Of a stretch of DNA of 64,000 nt, positions 1-10,850 are shown piece after piece. Below the pieces are notes generated by a model, which saw only the letters and a list, made by a program, of their open reading frames with translations, did no database searches and had not been told where the DNA came from. The stretch's first letter is position 1. Each line of letters starts with the position of its first letter. The stretch is from Cryptomeria japonica (lineage: Eukaryota; Streptophyta; Pinopsida; Cupressales; Cupressaceae): positions 449,106,538 through 449,170,537 of the forward strand of contig NC_081413.1 of NCBI RefSeq assembly GCF_030272615.1, written 5' to 3'. The translations under genes were made by a program, and so were the position numbers.

Positions 1-48
1 ACAATCTTATCTTCCCCTTGATCAGGTAAAGGATCCATCCTAAAGTGT

Positions 49-597
49 CTACCATTCTTGGTAATGACACACATTTTTCTCACCATCATGTTTTTCTCTA
101 ACATCATACTGCCAATGGTGAACTAACAATAGGTGAAAAGCATCCATAGGATGGATATCACATAAGATCCTATCCTTATAGTCCCCCATTTCAAAATCTA
201 CCCAAGTTTGTTCATCTACTACTACATGATATCCCTTGTTAGGCCAGGATACTCTATAAGGACTCACATGTGGTAACCTTTTCAATTTTAACTTCTCTAC
301 CATTTCTAAAGCAATAATATTCTCTATGGATCTAGAATCAACAATCACTTTGTAAACCTTACCATGAGACATACAAATAGTTTTGAAGAGTGATTTTCTT
401 TGTGGGGGTTCTTTGCATTGGGGTACCTTCAACAACATCCTTCTTAGCATAAGGCTTTCTCCATCCAAGGTAGGACCCCCATTCCCCATGGGTGAATTGA
501 CACTTTGTCCATCATCTTCTTTCACAAGTTGAGTCCTTCTTTTTGGTCCATGTGAGCTAGAAGCTATCTCCAAGCATCTACTCATAGCATGACCCAC
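49..597 (-). pseudogene. gypsy retropepsin (aspartic protease) domain, degenerate
   Basis: A 182-codon open stretch continues directly from the gag zinc knuckle. It contains the retropepsin core in the order seen in plant gypsy elements: a VIVDSRSIENII segment in place of the usual D-S/T-G-S catalytic loop, then conserved YRVSWPNKG, and a DRILCDIHPMDAFHLLL segment that corresponds to the CDVLPMDACHLLLGRP of the copy at 53101-53517. The catalytic triad reads D-S-R rather than D-S-G, so this copy is probably dead. In an intact element it would cut the Gag-Pol polyprotein in the virus-like particle. Confidence 0.75.
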
Positions 598-1588
598 TTG
601 GTTGCAATTGTAACATTTACCTATGAAAACACCAGGTCCTCTGCCTTGGTTTCCTTGCCTACCCCTTCCAAATGGCCTTCTTCCTTCTCTAAATCCTCCA
701 TTCTTGTTATTGAACTCTCCATTGGACTCTTGCTGGTTAGAATCACCATTTTAAAAGGAGTATTCTTTCCTCCAAAGCCACCTGTACCTCTGAAATTTAT
801 GCCACCTCTTTCTCTATTATTTTGTTCTCCTCTCCTCTTTATCTTATCTTCCACCACCAATGCCAATTGGAAGCATTTCTGCATAGTGTCTGGAGCCATG
901 ATGTTGATATCATCTTAGATGTTTTGCCTTAACCGATTTAGGTATCTAGCCACCTTCTTTGCCTCTTCTTCATGCTTATTGGACCTAAGACTTAGCTTGT
1001 GAAATTCTTCAGTATGTGCATTCACATCCAACTCCCTCTATCTAATATTTTCCATCTTCTTATACATTTGAATCTCATATTCTATTGGTAGGAATTGGTC
1101 TTTGATTTTGTTCTTCATCCTCTCCCAAGAGGATATCTTCTTCTTCCCTATGTTCACCCTTTCTTCCTACAACACTGTTCACCACAACAAGGAAGACCTC
1201 TTGAGTCTAGACTTTGCCAAACTCACTCTTTTCTCCTTTGGGACCTCTTTGTACTCAAAGTGGTTATTGAGTGCTTCTATCCATTCAAGAACCTCTCCTC
1301 CATTCAGGATACCCCTATAGATAGGTAGACTTTCCACATTATCCCTATTTACTGATTTTAGGGCATCCAAGAACATCTTTTGATCAGGTGCCATATTATA
1401 AGGGATGGCCTCCTACTCCTCATTCTCTTCTTTTGATTCATCATCACAAGTTTTGTTCTTTCCCTTGGACTGTCTGGTCTCTTTGAGTTTCTCTTCAGCA
1501 ACTCCTCTACCATCTTCTTGATGGCCTCTAGGTTCATTTCTTTAGGAGGCATTTTAGAAGCCTCTACTCCAAATTTTGAGTCTAACAT
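574..1588 (-). pseudogene. gypsy gag with CCHC zinc knuckle, frameshifted
   Basis: The minus strand shows a retrotransposon gag pattern spread over three frames. The N-terminal part starts near 1588 (MLDSKFGVEASKMPP). A capsid segment at 1394-1179 has WIEALNNHFEYKEVP followed by a KSRLKRSSLLW block. An ARYLNRLRQNI segment lies near 930-965, and a QLALVVEDKIKRR segment near 850-880. A complete CCHC knuckle (CYNCNQVGHAMSRC) lies at 574-615. The same blocks occur in order in the second gypsy copy (53545-53944). At least one in-frame stop (in the RQNI*DDI segment) and two frame changes show decay. Gag would form the particle shell. Confidence 0.75.
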
Positions 1589-1610
1589 ACACTATTCCAC
1601 CCTTAGTATA

Positions 1611-1622
1611 GCTCTAATACCA
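1611..1622 (-). promoter_or_regulatory. primer binding site, initiator tRNA-Met type
   Basis: On the minus strand the LTR ends in CA and, three bases later, TGGTATTAGAGC begins. This differs by one base from TGGTATCAGAGC, the usual plant iMet primer site. It fixes the LTR edge at 1626 and the element's orientation. Confidence 0.85.
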
Positions 1623-1625
1623 ATA

Positions 1626-3203
1626 TGATGCAAAGGGTTTGGGATGTTATATCACTTTCTTGGGTTTTACTCAAAAAGGGTCTCCAGTTGGTACCATCCA
1701 ATGTACCAATGTCGTTAACCTTCTCAAGGTTTCTATAACTTTCCCTAGATCCTTCCCAAGGATCTCTTCAATCAGGACAACTCACAACTAACAAGGAGTC
1801 TCCTACCCCTAAGGTTCCAACCCTTTAACCAAGGACACCTATCAACCCCAAACCCCAAACAACAAGATCTTTACTCAAAAGGTGGAATATAACCTATGTG
1901 AGTGTTTATACATGTTTTATATGGCATTTTCACTACTCTTGACCCCCTATATGGGTGTTTACTACCCCTTTGTATCTTTTCCTCTTTTGGACCTAGGAAA
2001 TAGGGCTACAAGCAATTAGCCCCCATTTGGAATTTTCTTGATTTGTCTCATAGCCTACCTGAACAAACCCCTAAATAAATTTATATTCAAATACCCTTTT
2101 GGGTATTCTACAAGATTCTAAACTTTTGCATCTGGGTTTTCAGTATGGATGGTCAAACCCTACTGACCCTATTTAGGCTCTTCTAGCCGGTATTGGGGTT
2201 TAAGCTCTCAAAAGCTTCACCAGTCACAAATGAATGAAAGGTTAAAACTTACAAAGGTTTTTCACTTTTTCAAGCATCCTTCTCATGCCAAGTTTGACCA
2301 TCCTTCAATCTATTGTTCAAGGTTTCCACCCTCTTTCCTACTGCACATGCTTGTCACATGAGCGATGTCAAGACTAGCACATCATCTTAGGAAATACAAA
2401 TGAAACTTCCTATCTCCAAAAACACTATGAACATCTAGTATACATATAAAATCAACATCCTCCTAGTTCCAGGTTGATCCCATAGAGAGATGTTGATTTG
2501 TGTCACTGTTTGCATCCAAACCCTGGTTTTGAGGGTTTTGTTAGGCCAGTAGGATAGAAAATTCACTTTCTTCCAAAACCGAAGGCTTCAAGACCTCATA
2601 TCAACTCCAAGTGGATGGTGAACCTCTTTTACAACTTTCCAAATGTTTAATTCATTCCCACCATTCACAGGGAATTATGCAAGAACAAAAAACTCAAGAA
2701 AATACTAGAAATCACAATAACCGTTTTCTTTGAAGACAAAAAATTCATTCAATATCATCTCTCTCTAGTAGGAATAGTTCCTCTAGGCTTATATAATGCA
2801 AATAAAATCCTCCAACTACCTCAAATGCATACAATCAACCAACTAACCGTTGGGATAACCACATTTCAAAATCTTGCAAGAAAAGTTGCTTAAGACAATA
2901 ATACAACTTTGCAACTTTTGTCAACTTTCTACAATTAGGTCTTGCCTTCACACCAAAAGGTAAAGAATGAACCTACCACATATTCTAGATCCCTAAACAC
3001 TAAAAATACATATAAAATTCCCATACAAGGCCTTTGACCAATTTGACACACCTTGGAGCCATAAGACTTATTACATTGCCTAGACCTAATCAATAGGCCT
3101 TCAAACACACACATTGCACATTCTATTCCTAAGCATAACCATGAATGAAAATGATGTAGACACATGTCAAAATAAACTAGACAGATGTTCCAGTGCCCCT
3201 GCA
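1626..3203 (-). repeat. 5' LTR of the gypsy element (1578 bp)
   Basis: On the plus strand the block starts TGATGCAAAGGG next to the primer site and ends in CCCTGCA. On the minus strand it therefore starts TGCAGGGG and ends in CA. Its length and several interior segments (a CTACAAGCAATTAGCCC-like block near 2010, a GGTTTAAGCTCTC-like block near 2195) parallel the LTR at 48352-49972. No coding capacity is seen in it. Confidence 0.75.
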
Positions 3204-3665
3204 CCAATTTAGTCCTTCGGTATTGAGCTTAACTGGAACTGTACTTGGGCATAGGAGATGATATCTTTTGCAGTTCAACACTTCTCCGGATTGTAGTATG
3301 GATTTATATGTAGTCAGTGAGGCTCCTTTTGTGATGAGCAGTTCACTCTAGGTTGTTGGCCTTCCTATATGTGCAGGCTCCTCAGTTGTAATTCACATAC
3401 TTACTACAAAAGTATTATCTGACTGTGGGTAGGCTTCTCGCTATGGTTTTTCCCTTTACCGATTTTTCCACGTATAAATCTTGGTGTCATATGGATGGTA
3501 TTTATTTTGTGATTATTGTTTATGCTTAATTGGTTTATCTTCTATTTTTATATTAATATTTTGGGTTTCAGCATTAAAGTTTAAATTTCTAATGCTTTCG
3601 ATAATATGTAACAATTGATTCACCCCCCCTCTCAATTGTCTTCCAGTTATTTGAACTGTCTAACA
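3204..3665 (+). repeat. 3' part of a plus-strand copia-type LTR
   Basis: The block contains a TATAAAT-type promoter-like stretch near 3470, and near its end an 8-bp inverted repeat flanking a C-run (3611-3639), then ends in CTAACA at 3665. This layout is the same as at the ends of the other copia-type LTRs here. It abuts copia protease coding sequence on the opposite strand at 3666, so it is a solo LTR or 3' LTR inserted into that gene. Its left part is displaced by the gypsy insertion and lies outside the window. Confidence 0.7.
3611..3639 (+). promoter_or_regulatory. LTR-end hairpin with C-run loop
   Basis: Perfect 8-bp arms ACAATTGA (3611-3618) and TCAATTGT (3632-3639) flank a 13-base loop with seven C. 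The same design recurs in the other copia-type LTRs of the window. Confidence 0.7.
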
Positions 3666-3965
3666 TAGTCATCTTGCCTTCTCCAAAAAAATTGCCATTG
3701 CTCTCCTTTCTTATTTCACATCCTTTTGAGTCAAATGTAAACTTGTATCCTTTATCACACATTTGGCTTACACTTAGTAGATTATGTTTTAGACCTTCAA
3801 CATAATATACATCACAATCTTTCAATTTTCCATCTATGCTGAGAGTACCCTTGCCTTTTACATTGATTGATGAGTTATCTCCAAACCTCATTGAACCACC
3901 ATTCAAATCTTGAATTTTAATGAATTTCTTCTTATCTCTAGTCAGGTGATTGGAGCAGCCATTGT
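3666..3965 (-). pseudogene. copia protease domain, N-terminal part
   Basis: The minus strand encodes the copia-type protease pattern: WVVDNGCSNHLTRDKK (catalytic D-S-G reads D-N-G), then GGSMRFGDNSS, GKGTLSIDG, VYYVEGLKHNLLSVSQMCDKG and CEIRKESNG. These are the standard conserved blocks between copia gag and integrase. The frame ends at the junction with the plus-strand LTR at 3665/3666; residues beyond that point come from the LTR and are not protease. No integrase, RT or RNase H of this copy is in the window. Confidence 0.85.
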
Positions 3966-6175
3966 CTACTACCCATAAGTTTTTCCTTTCTGCATGTAGG
4001 GCATTTTGGACAATCGAACTTGACTCATTTTTCTGCTTTCCTTTTTCTATCCAAACTTGTTTTGTCTCTTCCTTGTTTTCTGTTATCTCATTTTGATCTG
4101 CTTTTATTTTTTATTCTAAAGTTGACCTTGCCTTCTTTTTCTTATTTGTCCTAAGATTATAATGCTTTGCAATGTGGCCCAAGTTTTGACAATGATAGCA
4201 TTTTTTATTTGCATTGAATGATGAATTTGAAAATATATTGTAGTCATACTGAGATAAATTTCTTCTACATTCATGACTCTTATGACCAACACCATTGTAG
4301 TAATAAAAAATGACATTTACATCTCTAAGATAAGAAAAATGATTTCTACTTTCATAACTATGAGGGGACCTACACATAGGTCTACATTTTGCAATTCTAT
4401 GACAATAAGTATTACATTTATAATAGTAGCCATGGAACTAAGGTACATACCAATCATTGTTGAAGTTGTTTCTCATTGGTCTCCTTGGAGAAGAATAACT
4501 CAATCTTCTTGAGATCTTCCTTGTATCCTTGACTCTTGTGAAGCCTCCATCATCTATCTTGGCTTTTCCTTTTGGATCAACATGTTTGTTCTTTCACTGA
4601 TTCTTTGTAGCTGCAGTGTATGTCTTCTTTTCAGTGGGTTTGCTGACTGTAAATGTTTGTTTGTTTCCATTTTCACTTGAAGAGGTGAAGTGAATTTCTT
4701 TATAGGATGAGTCCTCACCCTTAGAGCATTAACCAACATCAAATCCAACACCCTCTGTGTCTTTGGAGTGCTTTTGTTTGTTCAACATTTTATCCAATGC
4801 ATCAATGCTTCCCTCATACTTGATTCTCACCTTGAGTTCATCTTTGCACTTTTCAAGTTCCTTTATGAGATTCACAATTTATTCCTCCATATTTTGATAC
4901 TCCTTATCCTTACTCTCTAAATATGATTTAGCTATCTCATACATTCTCTTAGCTTCATCCAATTGTCTTCTTAGATCTGAAATTTTTTCATCAAACTCCT
5001 CAAGACATTTACTCATTTTTTCTCGTTCTTTAGCGGTAGCATAGTTAAGTTTTTTTTATTCTTTCCTCACCTTTTTGAGTTCTTCAAGTGCACTCACAAG
5101 TTCACCTTCAAGGTCTACTTCAGCTTCAACTACCTCTTCTTCATGGTCAGCAATGTGTTCATCAAGAAACTCTCCTTGCGCCATAAATGGATTAACTTCT
5201 CTTTCATCCACACTGCAACATGCTTCAAAAGCACTTTCTTCATCAGAGACATCATCTTCAAATGTGTAAAGGTTTTTCTTTCTTCTAAAATTCCTTCTCA
5301 TTGGCCTGTAAGAACTCTTCATCTTCTCTTTGCCAAAAGACTTCATATATTTCTTCTAATCTTCATTCTTCTCTCCATAAGGACATTTAGATGCAAACTA
5401 TCCAATCTTGCTACAGTTGAAACATTTGAAAGGGAGCTTGCCTTTGTATTTTCTTGATCCTTTCTTGATATTCCTTATGAAGTTATCTATAGTAGCATTA
5501 GAGTCATCTTCTTCTTTTCCTTTCTTTGTAGTCTTGAAAGCAACTTCTCTCTTTGAGATTTATCCACCTATTGATCTCATCTCATATGTTGATAGGGAGC
5601 CGAATAATTCATCCATGGAGAAATTTTTTAGGTCTTTAGCTTCTTCTATTATAGAGACCTTTGGGTCATACTTTGTGGTTAATGATCTCAGGACCTTCTT
5701 GACAATAACTTCATCTAAGACATCCTCTCCAATTCCTCTTATAGTATTCACATTTTCATCTACTCTTTGAATGTATTCAACTATTTTATTTTCTTCCTTC
5801 ATTTTTAATCCTTCAAACTGGCCTCTGAGATTTTGCAGTTTGGCCTCCTTTACCTTGATATCTCCTTCATAGATTCTTTGCATCTTGTCCCAAGTATCTT
5901 TTGCAGTTGTGCAGTGCATCACTTTGACAAACTCTGTATCACATAATCCACTAAGGATGAAATTATTGGCTCTAGCATTATTCTCATATTCTCTTTTAGT
6001 GTCAAAATTTGTAGGGGGTGCTTGAGCAATGGTATAGCTATTTTTTACTGACATCTAGACATCAAAACCTAAAGAGGATAAATAAGTTTCCATTCTTCTA
6101 CTCCAGAAGGCATAGTTTGTGCCATTAAACATAGGTGCTTTAGAAGAAGAGGATTCATCCTAGCCATTGTGTTCA
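3966..6175 (-). pseudogene. copia gag (UBN2-type capsid, coiled coil, four zinc-knuckle remnants)
   Basis: The start region near 6060-6170 reads PMFNGTNYAFWSRRM and METYLSSLGFDV, the usual copia gag N-terminus, then a stop. The UBN2-type capsid domain follows (6054-5560, including TAKDTWDKMQRIYEGD and MDELFGSLSTYE). A first knuckle near 5375-5420 has its His replaced by a stop (CFNCSKIG*FASKC). Next comes an acidic and coiled-coil region (5346-4780). Three more knuckle-like motifs follow at 4440-4140, each missing a Cys (for example CYHCQNLGHIAKHY). A VWIEKG motif precedes the protease. The long multi-knuckle gag resembles the gag-like frame at 62772-63951. Stops and frame changes make it a pseudogene. 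Confidence 0.8.
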
Positions 6176-6227
6176 CTAAATAGAATCTACCTAAGCTAGA
6201 GAAATATTTACAAATAGGGAACCTATG

Positions 6228-6239
6228 GCTCTGATACCA
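6228..6239 (-). promoter_or_regulatory. primer binding site, initiator tRNA-Met type
   Basis: TGGTATCAGAGC is present exactly on the minus strand, two bases inside the LTR edge. This is the standard plant copia primer site and confirms element orientation. Confidence 0.92.
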
Positions 6240-6256
6240 ATTGAAGAACACAGGTG

Positions 6257-6284
6257 ATCACTGAGAAGGGAATGAATCAGTGAT
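6257..6284 (-). promoter_or_regulatory. LTR-end hairpin with purine loop
   Basis: 8-bp arms ATCACTGA (6257-6264) and TCAGTGAT (6277-6284) flank the loop GAAGGGAATGAA. It lies 15 bases from the LTR edge, the same position as in the other copia-type LTRs. Confidence 0.7.
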
Positions 6285-7639
6285 AGTCATAAATTTAAAC
6301 CTATAAAATATATGTCCAAATTCCAATAAGAAAATTGATTAAAAGCACACACACATAAGAGATAGCCATATAACACAAAGATTTACAAGAAAAACTCAAT
6401 GTGGGAAAAACATAGGTGAGAATAGTTGTTGGAGTCTAGTGCTCCAATCTATCCTCACAAAGAATAATAACTTGTAAAATATGTTTAGGGAACCAACCCA
6501 AGGAGCACCAACCCCTAATAATGTTGAGCATCAACTCAAGGATCACCATACCCTTCTCTGAGCACCCACTCAAAGAAATACAATAAAAGAAAAGATTACA
6601 AATTTTGTTGCCCTGTTACAAATGATTTTTTGTAACACACTATTTGTCCTCCTCTTCTGTACTTCTAAACTCTCTGCACCCTAGTCCACTTCTTCTCTTC
6701 AACTCTCTTTCTTCTCCACTCTCTACTCTCTACCTCTATATTTTTCTATTTTCTCACAGTTCTCGACTTACTGCTATACAATTTTTCACACACTCTATCT
6801 CATTCCATAGCAACATCAACATTTAGATTACTTCACTAACTATTTTAATCACAAACTACTTGTCTATCTCTTAGCCAACTCGACTACCACACCTGCATTT
6901 GTCAAATCTCATCAACAACTTCTTGATTCGATCAACTTTGTACATAAATAATTTTTCCTCCAACAAAAAGTTTTAAAAAAAGAGATTTCTACTTCTAGGG
7001 AATCACAAAAGTAGAGGATTTGATTTTCAGTCCTGGAAGAGTCATTCAGATTCATTTTTTCTTTCTTGGACTGAACATTTGCATTAAATGACTCTTCTTT
7101 GATTTCCTGATTATTCTCTATACTGAGTTTCTATTTTAGCAAACTCAATCTATCTAACAGATTTGATTTTTCCTCTGTCAATCACCTCGAGCCCTTAAAC
7201 TATATGCAACATAGACTCCATTAATGCATTTTCCATCCTCCTACACTAATTGGATTGACAACTACCTCATTTGAATGTAATAACACTACCAACACCAACT
7301 TCAACATTCATATTCAACCACCTAGAGTCCACATGTCATCGTAATCATCATCCAGCTCACTCAGTCAAGTTTGGTCAACTGCCACAAGGACCATGGAGTC
7401 CATCAACTTGCAAACATGATCGTAAAATAGGTCAAAAACTTTGAATATGTTCATCTTTTTGAAAAGTGGCTTCTGATTCACCTCATACATGCCATGTCAT
7501 TTGGTCAAACTCAGTCAATACCCATGTGAACTACTAGGCTGCTTAGAACAGTTGAACTCCACACTGCAACTAACCTTCGTGTTATGCACATCATCGAACA
7601 ACATCCCGCTTCATTTATCCTTCTATCATTTTTACCTGT

Positions 7640-8350
7640 GCAGGTTGGCGAGATACAATATTCTTCACCTTGACTTTTGCATGCCAGTTGGATCACTTTT
7701 CTTCCATCCTTGCAAGTTTTGGAATGGTGGGGTACCTCTATTTACTTACCTCACGTGCCCACTAGATTACCTTTTGTCCAACCTTGCAAGCTATGAAATA
7801 ACAGACAATTAATATCTTTACCCCACATGCCCACTGGGTCTCTCTTTGTTCACCTTTGGAAGTCATGGAACAACGAGATGTATCATTCTTTCCCCTTGTC
7901 TTCTTCATGCATTCCCGCTAGGTCCCTTATTCTCCAACCTCACAAGTCATCGAATAGCGAGATGCCTTTACCCCACATGCCCGCTAGATTCTTTTTGTTC
8001 ACCCATTCCAAGTTGGGGAAAGGTGAGAGGCATCAACCCTTCCCCACGCACATTCTAGTTTACTACCCCTTTAGCAAATACTATCATGGAACAATAAGGG
8101 GTTAAATGTCTTTGTCGGCGTGCCTGCTGGATTCCTCTTATTGCATTATTTCCAGCCACGGAATGGTGGAGGCCCACCATTCCCTTAACCCACATGCCGA
8201 CAAGTATTTCCTTTAGCAATACCAGCTACGAGATGGCAGGGGGCCCTCAATACTCTTATCCCAAGTGCCTATAGAAACACTTCTCCTTTAGTGGTTCCAT
8301 CCACGAGATGACAAGGTGCCTCTTATCTCACGCACCCACAAGAAAAATGG
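7640..8350. repeat. degenerate ~72-bp tandem repeat inside the copia LTR (about 10 units)
   Basis: A recurring core like CCCACATGCCCACTAGGT, followed by a T-rich stretch, CAAGTCATGGAATGG-like and GAGATG-like blocks, appears with starts near 7684, 7755, 7826, 7904, 7977, 8046, 8120, 8193, 8264 and 8331. Spacing is 67-78 bases. Units are diverged from each other. Two further direct copies of ATAACCTTCATGTTATG lie at about 8408 and 8449. Confidence 0.75.
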
Positions 8351-8528
8351 TTCCTTACTTGTTCACACCATGGACTTATGGGGGCTGCATAATCCTTGAC
8401 CTAGTTGATATCGATAACCTTCATGTTATGTAATTTTGCAATCTAGTCAATAACCTTCATGTTATGCAATTCTTCTGTAACCTGCAACTGCTTGGCCTAG
8501 TTGACATCAATGACAATATTTTCCAACA

Positions 8529-9522
8529 AACCTAGTGAAAAAATTGAATCAATTTAGTAAGTGTTAGAACAAGTAGGTAGTACTGTAAGTTAGGATAATT
8601 AGGAAGCATTTGAAGATAATACCAATAATGATAGACCTTCAAATTTATCATAAGAATATTAGTAGGTTAACAGTGGATTTAGGAGACTTAGATGTGAACT
8701 TGCTACCAAAGAGGATATGGGAGGACTTAGGGAAACAAACACTGATACAAACTCATGATACAACATCAATCTAATTGACGGAACCTGTGTGAAGACATTA
8801 GGAACTTGGAATCATGTTGAGGTAAATGTTCATGGAGTTAAATAGTTCAAATTCAAAGTGGTAACAATCAAAGACAATTTTGATTCATTTGATGCATTAT
8901 TTGCATAGAGATTGTTTGTTGATGCAAAGTGAGTAATATATGCAAGGAAGGATGAAATATCATTTGTAGATAGTAGAAGGATAGTGCACATTTCTTTAAG
9001 AAAGTCTCTATAATAAACCTATGTGGAAGACTTCAATGAATGTGATAGAATATGAGGATGATGAAAGAAACATTAATACCATAACTAGGCTATGTACTAT
9101 TGGAAGTGAAGAAGAACATATATATGAAGAATAAATTATGGTAAATGTGACAAATGTAACCACAAATTAAGAGGAAGTACTAGAAGCATGGATGAATGTT
9201 GAATCAAAGGTGTAGTCTAGCAAGCTCTTTGGTTCCTGGATGGTGTTTATGGTCAAAAGACTATTAGTAGAAGAATCACAAAAAGGATAATCGAGCGAGA
9301 AAGAATCATCTGAGGAATATTCAATAGAGAATAATTCATGGGAGGAAGAGGTATTGCAAGACCTCTATACCAACACAAAAAACAACCAAAAGTAGGTAAC
9401 TTACCAATGCAATTATATTTCAAGAGGCATATCCCATATCAAATTACCTAGATATTTTGGAGTTGGATATTTTGAGGCATACATTGAATAGATTGAGAAT
9501 ATCTTTGTAAATGAAGACCATA
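8529..9522 (+). pseudogene. decayed gypsy-like retroelement, protease remnant
   Basis: The plus strand around 8660-8760 reads LTVDLGDLDVNLLPKRIWEDLGK, close to the retropepsin pattern (D-x-G-x-D-V-N-x-L-P) of plant gypsy elements. After a stop comes TLGTWNHVEVNVHGV and a KDEISFVDSRRIVHISL segment, as in the second half of such proteases. Many stops interrupt it. Downstream (9240-9520) a less recognisable frame continues up to the solo LTR and seems to resume at 10552. The copia element at 3666-8528 is inserted into its left part. Confidence 0.5.
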
Positions 9523-10551
9523 TGTTGGAGATTGTTACACACTCACTTTTAGTGTCATATATTGGTGTTATAATATTGTCATTGATTTCACCAATCTTTT
9601 TGTATATCAGGCAACATGGATCTAGAATATTCCAACACAAGTTTTACTAGCTCCAATACTCACTGGGGTCTGACCTATTCTATTTTTGGGTTTGCATCAC
9701 TCTACTCTATCAGATGTTCTTGTAAGGATTTGGGATTGTGTTATATATCTCATCTAATGTGTACATATGAGATTTCAGGTGGTCATGTTTTCTTGTGGAA
9801 TATTTATGGGTTCGATAATGAAGTACCATGTCTTTCAGCTTAGTACAATATGATTTTTTCGGTCCGGTTTCCTCTGGAATCATCAGTAATATATTAGCTT
9901 TAGTGATTTGGTCTATTCCTTGAGTTATGGAGAATTTTTTTTTTCTGTTTTGATCGACATATTTGATATGATAGGATCTATTTTTGTAGTAGTGTGTAAA
10001 GGATATTTGTGGATTAACCCTTACTCCATCTAAGTCGACTTCATGAAGACTTATTCAGTATATATTCAGTTGCTTAGTGATGATTAGAGTGTGATCTTTT
10101 TAGATATTTTTTTTGTTTTGTACAATGAATGTAAAAGTGATTATGTACAAGAAATGTGAAAGTGATTATGCACCTTAGTGGAACTATATCTCATGCATAT
10201 GATGGATGCAGTTATAACAATTCATGTTTTGTAATATTGGTTGTAACACATCCTCTAACAGTGAGCCACTGTACTTTGTACAGTAAGTCCATCTAGGAGT
10301 GAGCCATTTGTGTACTCTATAACCAGTTACATGATATTGAGATCTAATACCCTCTATTATTTTTCCCATCTTGGGTTTTCCACATATAAATAATGGTGTC
10401 ATGTGGTGTACCTTGTTTTTGTTTATTTCTCTTTTCATTTTTGCAATCTAGTTATGTTATGTGGATGGTTGTTCAAAATTTTTAATAAATTCAGGGGAAT
10501 ACTGATTCACCCCTCCCCTCTCAGTATTTTGGTTGTTCAAAAACTAGTTCA
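9523..10551 (+). repeat. solo copia-type LTR
   Basis: The block starts TGTTGGAGATTG and ends about CTAGTTCA, with a TATAAATAA promoter-like stretch near 10384 and the LTR-end hairpin at 10498-10528. Its last third resembles the LTR fragment at 3204-3665 (TTTTCCACATATAAAT then GGTGTCATGTGG versus TTTTCCACGTATAAAT then GGTGTCATATGG). No primer site, gag or pol follows. The reading direction of the flanking decayed element is the same on both sides, which fits a solo LTR left by LTR-LTR recombination. A clean 5-bp target duplication was not found, so the right edge may be off by a few bases. Confidence 0.65.
10498..10528 (+). promoter_or_regulatory. LTR-end hairpin with C-rich loop
   Basis: Arms AATACTGA (10498-10505) and TCAGTATT (10521-10528) flank TTCACCCCTCCCCTC. 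The arm sequence matches that of the LTR at 58126 rather than that of the LTR at 3204. Confidence 0.7.
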
Positions 10552-10850
10552 ATACATACAAGAAGACTATCAAATGATTGGAATCTTTGAAGGTTCTTAT
10601 CAAAGAAGGACACTTATCAAAGAAAGGAGAATAGCCAAACATATCAAAGTCTGATGGAGATATCTTACTAGAAGGTCACCCAAACATATGCATTCAATGT
10701 TGGGAGGAAAGGTGTGAGTATGAGAAAAGACTCTATATTCAATTATTCTATTGGGTGTTAAAATCAATAGTACAAACTTGGTACATCAATCAGGAGCAGA
10801 GAACATGAACTAATGCATGCCTATAGGACCTCCTAGCTATATTTCTACTA
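10552..10850 (+). pseudogene. right part of the decayed retroelement split by the solo LTR
   Basis: The plus strand has a partly open frame (LIKERRIAKHIKV, then a RLYIQLFYWVLKS-like stretch in another frame) that appears to continue from the left side of the solo LTR. No family can be named. It fades into AT-rich sequence after about 10850. Confidence 0.3.

Larger units (their letters stand above)
1..3203 (-). mobile_element. Ty3/gypsy element, 5' part only (LTR, gag, start of protease)
   Basis: Reading on the minus strand, the order is LTR (3203 to 1626), primer binding site, gag with one zinc knuckle, then a retropepsin-like segment that runs to the window edge. The order and the knuckle/protease sequences match the better preserved gypsy copy at 48352-53944, including the matching LTR start (TG, then G-rich, then CACT-like) and a related LTR interior. 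RT, RNase H, integrase and 3' LTR would lie to the left, outside the window. Stops and frameshifts in gag mark it as inactive. It is inserted in a copia-type LTR whose right part follows at 3204; CCAAT at 3204-3208 is the expected position of one target duplication copy. Confidence 0.85.
3666..8528 (-). mobile_element. Ty1/copia element, 5' LTR, gag and start of protease
   Basis: In minus-strand order the element has a 2.29-kb LTR (8528 to 6242), a canonical primer site, a long copia gag with multiple zinc knuckles, and the start of a copia protease domain. The rest of pol and the 3' LTR are missing because the sequence breaks at 3666 into another LTR. Gag and protease contain several stops and frameshifts. 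The element is inserted in a decayed plus-strand gypsy-like sequence that continues at 8529. The LTR starts TGTTGG on the minus strand, and AACCT (8529-8533) is the expected position of one target duplication copy. Confidence 0.85.
6242..8528 (-). repeat. 5' LTR of the copia element (2287 bp)
   Basis: On the minus strand the LTR starts TGTTGGAAAA (8528) and ends in CTTCA next to the primer site (6242). Near its end is a hairpin with a purine-rich loop (6257-6284). A motif near 6380-6410 (AAAACTCAATGTGGGAAAAAC) is shared in form with the copia-type LTRs at 53945 and 58126. The 5' third holds degenerate ~72-bp tandem repeats. A single LTR is visible, so identity to its partner cannot be measured. 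Confidence 0.75.

Noticed and set aside
3589-3668. Last residues of the open frame covering the copia protease
   Set aside because: This part is translated from the inserted plus-strand LTR (hairpin and G-run), not from protease.
6644-6826. 60-codon plus-strand open frame
   Set aside because: It is a Ser/Leu-rich chance frame within the copia LTR with no supporting feature.
9518-10556. Target duplication of the solo LTR (CCATA versus ACATA)
   Set aside because: It needs one mismatch and a non-canonical LTR end; not reliable.
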